DNA of 64,000 bases, taken from the NCBI GenBank assembly GCA_030524345.1, contig JAUNGP010000003.1, forward strand, positions 67,775-131,774, in the 5' to 3' direction. Of this stretch, positions 58,496 through 64,000 are shown one piece after another. Numbering within the stretch: the stretch's first letter is position 1; every line of letters begins with the position of its first letter. The translations under genes and the position numbers were made by a program. The stretch is from Clostridia bacterium (GTDB lineage Bacteria; Bacillota; Clostridia; TANB77; CAG-465). Under the pieces are notes generated by a model, which was not told the DNA's origin, ran no database searches, and was given only the letters and a program-made list of their open reading frames with translations.

Positions 58496-58800
58496 ACTGA
58501 AATGTACCCCAAAAGTATCACTTAAAAAAAGAAAGATGCGATAAAATAACGCCAACGAAAGGAAGTGCTATTTTTTTGGGTAACATTAAAATAAAAGTCA
58601 TAAATGACTTCCTAGAATACATGGTGATACAGTAAATCTATCTAAAAAATATGGAATTTCATACCAAGCTATAGATAAATAAATTATCAAAAATTTGATA
58701 TTGTTAATAAAAATCTGAAAAAAGATTTTAAAACTTTGAAAAACAACTGAAGAAAAAATTACTCAATTAAAGCACCGATGAGATTTACAAATGAATTCTG
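58496..58800 (+). mobile_element. degraded IS3-type insertion remnant
   Basis: Starts near a terminal-like TGAAATGTACCCCAAAAG and then, in shifting frames, reads VINDFLEYM and DTVNLSKKYGISYQAIDK, the helix-turn-helix of an IS3-family OrfA. Further pieces of coiled-coil (NKNLKKDFKTLKNN) follow. No intact frame or OrfB remains. The 58417-59014 interval has no gene otherwise. Confidence 0.45.
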
Positions 58801-58809
58801 AAAAAAAAT

Positions 58810-58846
58810 AAATGTCCTATAACTCAACAATTATAGGACATTTTTT
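58810..58846. terminator. bidirectional terminator
   Basis: Stem AAATGTCCTATAA/TTATAGGACATTT with T6 on the plus strand and an A-run giving T8 on the minus strand. Confidence 0.8.
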
Positions 58847-59014
58847 ATTTTTAGTAGTATGAAAGAAATGATATTTTTATACTAATTGATTTTATTATGA
58901 TTTTGATTTCTATTTTAATAAATTTCTAAATGATTGATATCTTAATTTGTTATTTCTAATGATACAATTGAATTTCTTTCTACAAATTTCAAAATAAGCG
59001 TCTCCTATTATGAA

Positions 59015-59737
59015 CTAAACATTTTCATCTTCATTTTTGTTATTTACTTTTTCTACAATTATAGAAGTAGATTTTCTTATCATTCCTTGGCTTAAATTAT
59101 CTTTAGAAATTTTTACAATATCACCTGCATTTAATAATTCTCCATTTTTTTCTACAATAGAATAATCTATTCCATTAAGAATAATTATATATTTTCCATC
59201 TACGTTTTCAACAATACATTTTTTATTTATTATAAAATTCATACTTTTAAAATGAAATTTTTTATCATCATACATTTCTATTGAGTTCTGTGTTTGCTCA
59301 AAAAAATTATCAACAATATATATGATTTCTCCATCTTCAAATTCATTAGGATTGTATATTTTAATAAGATTTATAAATTTAGGAATCCCATTTATTCCTG
59401 CAATTATAATAACTAAATATCCTACTACAAATATAGGGTTCTTAAATATTATTTTAAAATCAGATCTTGTAAAATAAAGAATCGCTAAGAATATGGCACT
59501 TATAGCAAAAAATATTATAATTTTTTGCAACTTCTCTGATTTAATAATAAAAATATCGTTGCTAATGAAATATTTAAAAATAATCCATGAAATTATGGTA
59601 CAAATAATGGTTACAATTACAATAATACTTATTTGTAAACCACATAAATATGAAATCAATCCTCCTATACAACCAAAAAATATATTTTGTGAATTACTCC
59701 ATATACTAATTTTGTTTTGTAACACTGTTCCAATCAA
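59015..59737 (-). CDS. membrane protein with NfeD-like soluble tail
   Basis: A 240-residue protein with about four N-terminal membrane helices (about 18-38, 40-60, 72-90, 100-118), then a soluble beta-rich domain (about 120-240) ending LLNAGDIVKISKDNL, which resembles an NfeD or OB-like fold. The start codon is TTG 59737 behind TAGGAA. Function unknown. Its upstream neighbour is 180 bases away. Confidence 0.65.
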   Translation of the reverse strand: MIGTVLQNKISIWSNSQNIFFGCIGGLISYLCGLQISIIVIVTIICTIISWIIFKYFISNDIFIIKSEKLQKIIIFFAISAIFLAILYFTRSDFKIIFKNPIFVVGYLVIIIAGINGIPKFINLIKIYNPNEFEDGEIIYIVDNFFEQTQNSIEMYDDKKFHFKSMNFIINKKCIVENVDGKYIIILNGIDYSIVEKNGELLNAGDIVKISKDNLSQGMIRKSTSIIVEKVNNKNEDENV

Positions 59738-59917
59738 ATTTATTCCTAATAATACTAAATTAGAATTTATTGATAATCAGGATAAAAACATGAATTTTTT
59801 TTGTAGCTTGTATCAAATTTTGCACAAGTTTTAAGTAATAAAATTCCTCTGCAAATATTAAAATACTACACTTTATCTTTCGTCATCAAAGAACAAACCC
59901 GTATTCATCTTCTCCCT

Positions 59918-61291
59918 TCATTTAATTGTATAATTTAGTATAATAACAATTGCATTTATCAATACATAAATTGTAAAAATTTCTTTTCTATTTTTCTTTA
60001 TTTTTTTATCTAATATATGGATCATCATGATTTGTGAGCAAATACAAGTTACTAATAAATTTCTATATGTAAAATATGCATGTCCTGCCGAATGTTCCCT
60101 AATAAAGGTATACCATAACATTGGAGTCACTCCTATAATTCCAAGTAATAAATTAAGACAAAATATAGGATCTACTTTTTTAAATTTTATTTTCTCATAT
60201 ATAGTAACTATGATATTGACAACATATATTGCTCCTGTATATATTGCTACTGGTAATCCAATAAACGTGATATTTAGTGATTGTACTTGCCAAAATTTGA
60301 CATTTAATGAATCAATTCTGTATAAGGCTTGACAAATTGCATTTTTGATCAACTCTCTTTCATACACAGCATCCACGATAATCCACTTAGTAGTCCACAT
60401 TGCTACATATCCAATTGAAAATAATAGACAATATCTAAAACAATCTTTGATAAGTAGTTTGATATCTTTTTCTTTATAAAGTAGCATACAAAGAATTAAA
60501 GGAAATGCAAATATAGCAACTGGTATCGTAAACAAATCAAAAAATGCTGTGATCATTCCTATTATAAAAAAATAATTATTATATTTTTTATTATTAGTGC
60601 TAAGGAGAATAATACTTTCTACTAATATTAAACTAAATCCAATTGTTTCTTCAAGGCATAGATATACTAAATACCCCTCCGTTACTATCACTCCAAATAC
60701 GACTGCAATTAAATACTTCATACCTAATTTCTTTTTTATTTGATACAGTAATACTGCAATTAAAATATAATGAATGATAAAACTTACGATTTTTATTTCC
60801 ATATAATTGAATACAGTAAGAAGTGGCCTTAAATATACTAAATATCCATGCCAATATCTTGCATATTCTATCGCATCCAATTTCTCTCCCATTACCACTT
60901 TTTCTAAATCGTTTGTATGAGGAAAAATGGCTATTTTATTTTGCTTGTATGCCTCATCTGGAAAAGTTTTATCTGTTACACCATCTACATAGTTACTTCT
61001 TGCAAATAGCATAGAATAAAAAGGATGTTTACTGTCTATACTATATGCCGTATTCATCATCATTGCATCTGCATATGTATCAAAAATGATCTTTTTATTA
61101 AAAATATTTACTATCTTTTTACTACCATTATTTTTCACTTCATTTAAAGACTCCATCATATTGTTTTTCAATTTACTTGATGGAATGAGACAGGTCGTAT
61201 ATAAACATATCATACAAATACATAATATGCCAAAAAAAATAACTATGTATTGAAAGATTTTTTTCATTGATTTCATCATTTGATATACCAC
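59918..61291 (-). CDS. polytopic membrane protein, GT-C-like
   Basis: A 457-residue protein with about ten membrane helices and a large first extracytoplasmic loop (about 45-150) containing HPFYSMLFARSNYVDG and an Asp-rich TYADAMMMN start, a layout like GT-C glycosyltransferases. A catalytic Asp is not certain. It begins 15 bases after surface protein B, so it probably shares its message and could act on it, for example by glycosylation. The start (GTG 61291 or the following ATG) is uncertain. Confidence 0.62.
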   Translation of the reverse strand: MVYQMMKSMKKIFQYIVIFFGILCICMICLYTTCLIPSSKLKNNMMESLNEVKNNGSKKIVNIFNKKIIFDTYADAMMMNTAYSIDSKHPFYSMLFARSNYVDGVTDKTFPDEAYKQNKIAIFPHTNDLEKVVMGEKLDAIEYARYWHGYLVYLRPLLTVFNYMEIKIVSFIIHYILIAVLLYQIKKKLGMKYLIAVVFGVIVTEGYLVYLCLEETIGFSLILVESIILLSTNNKKYNNYFFIIGMITAFFDLFTIPVAIFAFPLILCMLLYKEKDIKLLIKDCFRYCLLFSIGYVAMWTTKWIIVDAVYERELIKNAICQALYRIDSLNVKFWQVQSLNITFIGLPVAIYTGAIYVVNIIVTIYEKIKFKKVDPIFCLNLLLGIIGVTPMLWYTFIREHSAGHAYFTYRNLLVTCICSQIMMIHILDKKIKKNRKEIFTIYVLINAIVIILNYTIK

Positions 61292-61306
61292 TTTTTACCA
61301 TATAAT

Positions 61307-63235
61307 TCATGATTTATTTTTTATCAATAGCAATATGGTTACTATACAGATAACAATAATACTGATTACCAAGATTGCACCATACATCCATATATTAATA
61401 TCACCTGTATTTACCATTATCGCTTTATATTGGTATACGATTACTATCTCTTCTTTTGTCATAATTCCGTCTTTATTATCTGGCTCTTCTCCATATGCAT
61501 AATAACCATCTATGGTTCTTCTTTTAGTTGTATACTCATCTCCTACATATCCATCTATGATCTTGCTGTCTGCTATTTCATTTCCTGCTTCATCTACATA
61601 TTTTATAATCACTTTGGTTGGAATCTTTTTAAACAGTGCAATAAATGTGGTATCTTCTTCTACCACATATTCATTTGGACTTACCTCAATTTGTTTTCCA
61701 TTTTTTTCTATAATCCATTTATCAAATTCATAATTTTTATCTGGAATTAAGTTTGGTATAATGCTTGATTTTTCTCCATGCTTTACTACTTCTTCACTTT
61801 GCCCCTCAAGACTTCCACCTTTTTGAGTTATATATCTTACAAAATGAACTTCTTCTTGATAGTCTGATGTTATCGTTACGGTATCCTCATATTTATTGCT
61901 GAATAAGATAAGATTATTATTATATAATGAGTCAGTTATTTGTGTATTCGATAATGATGAGATAATACCCTTATCAGATAATATTTCTAATTTTTCTATA
62001 CCAGCAATATGATCCAGTACAAGATTTTTACTATATGTAAGTCTCTCACTTTCTATTTTATTTCCAAACTCATCTACCTCATATATATAGTAGTTCTCAT
62101 TGACATCATATAAATCAAGATCTATTGTTACATGTCCTATTCCATTTTCTGTATGGATATCATATATTTTATCTACTTTCGTATCTGACTCATTATGAAA
62201 CACACCTAAATGATAAGTATTATTACCAATTTCTCCATTTACCAATTTATTAACAATAACTCTTGTATTCGTTTGTTCTTCATATTTTAAATATTTCGTT
62301 CCTAAATCATACTCTTCTACTACATGTTGTGTATCGCTAGATCCCATTCCGTCTACTTTTGCATACACGGCTCTTGTATCAAATTCAAATAATGAACTTT
62401 CTTTATTCAAATCATTACATATTACATGAAACTTAGTTTCTTTGATTACTTCTTCATCAGATATTAAAGAGTACACGATATTAGTATTTTTTAAGTATAT
62501 ATATTTTATCTTTTTATTCCAGCCAAAATATCCATCATTCATATGTGCAAAGAAATGACTATATATATAATTTGGTATTCCATTAGCAGAATCTAGATTT
62601 TCTCTCTCTCTATCAGATAACTCATTTTCGTCTATGATTTTCCATTCCTCTGAATCCTGATATTCATCTGCTAATACAAAGTTATCCGGTAGTCTTTCTA
62701 CAAAGATAACCTCACCATGTTCTCTTGGCGGAAATCCACTAATTTTGTTAATAATAGTAGCTTTCCCTTCTTCTTGATCCGTCCAGCTGATTTTACTTTG
62801 TACTTTTTTAGTATCATTCATTACTGTAAAATGATAATCAGATATTTCGCTCTCCTTTGTAATATTTTTACAATAATAACAGGTTTCATTATATTCGATA
62901 ACATCTAATTCCTCTTGGCCATCAAGCACATAATAATCTCCTGTATCTATTAATATACAGTAATCACTACTTGTATCTACTTCAATCGAAAATATGGCAA
63001 AAAAGTCAGATGCTGAATTCAATGATGTAGACGATAAATTACCATTTTGAAGAATATAACAATTAGTTGATAATGTAACATAGCCATCTAATTGAATTGT
63101 TATGCTTTTTTTGTTTTCTTCTAAAGAATTTCTTTTAGTTATTCCACCTATTGTTACCACAGCTATTGCTACTATGAATGCTATTAACAAAAATACTGTT
63201 AATAGTGAAATTCTACTTTTTTCTTTTTTTTCCAT
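61307..63235 (-). CDS. two-anchor surface protein B
   Basis: A 642-residue paralogue of surface protein A: N-terminal anchor (LLTVFLLIAFIVAIAVVTIG), large outer region, an InlB B-repeat-like unit (VRYITQKGGSLEGQSEEV, FDKWIIEKNGK) and a MucBP-like segment (VIIKYVDEAGNEIADSKI, GYVGDEYTTK), then a C-terminal anchor and KNKS. No LPXTG. The start follows AGAGGAGG. Transcribed from the second copy of the leader. Compared with A it has the extra MucBP-like part. Confidence 0.85.
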   Translation of the reverse strand: MEKKEKSRISLLTVFLLIAFIVAIAVVTIGGITKRNSLEENKKSITIQLDGYVTLSTNCYILQNGNLSSTSLNSASDFFAIFSIEVDTSSDYCILIDTGDYYVLDGQEELDVIEYNETCYYCKNITKESEISDYHFTVMNDTKKVQSKISWTDQEEGKATIINKISGFPPREHGEVIFVERLPDNFVLADEYQDSEEWKIIDENELSDRERENLDSANGIPNYIYSHFFAHMNDGYFGWNKKIKYIYLKNTNIVYSLISDEEVIKETKFHVICNDLNKESSLFEFDTRAVYAKVDGMGSSDTQHVVEEYDLGTKYLKYEEQTNTRVIVNKLVNGEIGNNTYHLGVFHNESDTKVDKIYDIHTENGIGHVTIDLDLYDVNENYYIYEVDEFGNKIESERLTYSKNLVLDHIAGIEKLEILSDKGIISSLSNTQITDSLYNNNLILFSNKYEDTVTITSDYQEEVHFVRYITQKGGSLEGQSEEVVKHGEKSSIIPNLIPDKNYEFDKWIIEKNGKQIEVSPNEYVVEEDTTFIALFKKIPTKVIIKYVDEAGNEIADSKIIDGYVGDEYTTKRRTIDGYYAYGEEPDNKDGIMTKEEIVIVYQYKAIMVNTGDINIWMYGAILVISIIVICIVTILLLIKNKS

Positions 63236-63281
63236 AATGCCTCCTCTTATAATATTGATTATGTTTTTAAACGCAAAAAGA

Positions 63282-63307
63282 GCTGGTACTAGTTTCCTAG
63301 TATCAGC
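63282..63307 (-). terminator. terminator-like hairpin in leader B
   Basis: Identical to the hairpin of leader A: GCTG-A-TACTAG, GAAA loop, CTAGTA-C-CAGC, tail TCTTTTT, 47 bases before the surface protein B start. Confidence 0.75.
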
Positions 63308-63355
63308 TTATATTGAAACGAGCAGAACTCGCCCTATTACCTTTCTTTACAATAT

Positions 63356-63427
63356 TTATAGAACTACGTTGTGTGTGTGTGTGTGTGTGTGTAGTTCATT
63401 CACTATTTTATGCATTTTAGTTACCAT
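63356..63427 (-). CDS. leader peptide B (23 aa, His-Thr repeats)
   Basis: ATG 63427 lies 7 bases from AGAGGA. The frame begins MVTKMHKIVNEL, continues HTHTHTHN and ends VVL with TAA. Same length and (CA)11 tract as copy A. Confidence 0.5.
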   Translation of the reverse strand: MVTKMHKIVNELHTHTHTHNVVL

Positions 63428-63618
63428 AATCATTTCCTCTTCTCTGTAATCTATTTTTGATTACATCTATATGCTAACATTTTTTGACAATTATTTCAAG
63501 TATTATGATAAAAATATATTAGACTTTTTATGCCGGCCAGTCTAAATTCAAAATGAAAAATACATCACTCCTTTGCCATCTCTTCTACAACCAGATTTGA
63601 TTTTTTCTTGTCAAAAAA

Positions 63619-63642
63619 ATAGAACATGCAAACATGTTCTAT
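63619..63642 (-). terminator. terminator after dnaJ
   Basis: Stem ATAGAACATG/CATGTTCTAT beginning at the dnaJ stop codon, followed by a T7 run on the minus strand. Confidence 0.85.
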
Positions 63643-64000
63643 CTAAAAAATCCTTTCTTTTTTGGATTTACTTCCTCACCTAAAGTGCTAGCAAATTCAG
63701 TTAGTATTTCCCTTTGTCTATCATTTAATTTTTTAGGAATATCTACATCTACAGTAAATTCTAGATTTCCCTTTCCTCTACCATGTATATTTTGGATTCC
63801 TTTTTCTTTAATTTTAAATGTAGTACCAGCCTGTGTCCCTTCAGGAATATTAAATTCCATTTCACCTTCTAGTGTAGGTATTTTAATTGTACCACCAAGT
63901 ACCATTTTAGAATATGGAATTTTAAAATTTGCAAGTATATCAAATCCACGTCTTGTAAATATCTTATGTGGTGAGACATTTACTACTATGAATAGGTCAC
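63639..64000 (-). CDS. dnaJ: chaperone DnaJ, C-terminal part (5' end outside window)
   Basis: The frame enters from the right edge and ends at TAG 63639, giving about 120 residues. It matches the C-terminal substrate-binding and dimerisation domains of DnaJ: DLFIVVNVSPHKIFTRRGFD, KMVLGGTIKIPTLEGEMEFNIPEGTQAGTTF (split parts GGTIKIPTLEG and IPEGTQ), and NDRQREILTEFAS. The J-domain and zinc fingers lie outside. Works with DnaK/GrpE. Confidence 0.92.
   Translation of the reverse strand, partial: DLFIVVNVSPHKIFTRRGFDILANFKIPYSKMVLGGTIKIPTLEGEMEFNIPEGTQAGTTFKIKEKGIQNIHGRGKGNLEFTVDVDIPKKLNDRQREILTEFASTLGEEVNPKKKGFFR

Larger units (their letters stand above)
63275..63499 (-). promoter_or_regulatory. 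duplicated leader, copy B
   Basis: Same order as copy A: TTGAAA (63494-63499), 17 bases, TG-extended TAGCAT (63471-63476); stem TGTAATC/GATTACA (63445-63465); AGAGGA; a 23-codon ORF (63356-63427) with a (CA)11 tract; a small variable hairpin; and a terminator-like hairpin (63282-63307). The middle segment between ORF and hairpin differs almost completely from copy A but also folds. Confidence 0.75.

Noticed and set aside
1-64000. Search by eye for rRNA, tRNA, intact transposases, integrases and prophage structural genes
   Set aside because: None seen; the only mobile-element trace is the decayed IS3-like segment near 58.5 kb.

Overview
The window reads as chromosomal DNA of a low-GC, endospore-forming Firmicute, most likely an anaerobic gut-type clostridium. 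The AT-rich codon usage, strong AGGAGG-type ribosome binding sites and occasional TTG starts fit this. So do the sporulation genes (YabP, YabQ and DivIC-like proteins, a PdaA-like deacetylase, a SpoIIIE/FtsK translocase) and the S-box (SAM-I) riboswitch before metK. I saw no rRNA, tRNA, CRISPR array, intact transposon or prophage. Most genes lie on the minus strand; asnB, a VanW gene and an IbrA/IbrB-like cassette are the main exceptions.

Layout. 1-7.7 kb: housekeeping minus-strand genes (def, spoIIIE/ftsK, a coiled-coil protein, rsmD, a YbaK deacylase, pyrimidine-nucleoside phosphorylase). 7.7-8.2 kb: the decayed C-terminus of a Cna-B surface protein. 8.2-20.9 kb: asnB, a MiaB-like methylthiotransferase, an XRE regulator, a HAD phosphatase, a MecA-like adaptor, VanW, the yabP-yabQ-divIC cluster, nagZ, uvrB and an ECF sigma/anti-sigma pair. 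21-35 kb: accessory genes with several pseudogenes (a MATE/HxlR pair joined by a deletion, a frameshifted XRE gene), a SUFU-domain protein, a TetR-ABC exporter operon, an amidase and a nitroreductase. 35-46 kb: SPL-like radical SAM, GNAT-YoaP, GyrI-like, an orphan NADAR-type antitoxin, a WYL regulator, PdaA-like, the IbrA/GNAT-like/IbrB cassette, a divergent DnaB-like ATPase and a hydrolase. 46-50 kb: an RNA-polymerase-linked mini-operon (winged helix, CarD, alpha-CTD-like) and a radical SAM/Cys-Gly-rich peptide pair. 50-64 kb: ZIP transporter, two paralogous two-anchor surface proteins with a duplicated leader, metK, a three-gene nucleoside-type biosynthetic operon, a GT-C-like membrane protein and the 3' end of dnaJ.

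The strongest finding is at 54.2-57.9 kb. A compact operon encodes an SDR, a triple fusion (acetamidase/formamidase, HisG-like phosphoribosyltransferase, dTMP-kinase-like domain) and a PurC-like SAICAR synthetase. HisG + SDR + PurC is the enzyme set of pentostatin/coformycin biosynthesis (PenA/B/C, CofA/B/C), here in a clostridial background with a novel fusion, a consensus promoter and a perfect palindrome in the leader.

Three other systems merit attention. A radical SAM enzyme is followed by a 67-residue peptide with five cysteines and repeated DSGGCG motifs, driven by a consensus promoter (candidate RiPP). A ~225-nt leader is duplicated before two surface-protein genes; each copy has an extended -10 promoter, a compensated stem, a 23-codon ORF with alternating His-Thr codons and an intrinsic terminator. 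The IbrA/IbrB-like cassette resembles DndC/ParB-type sulfur-nucleotide modules.
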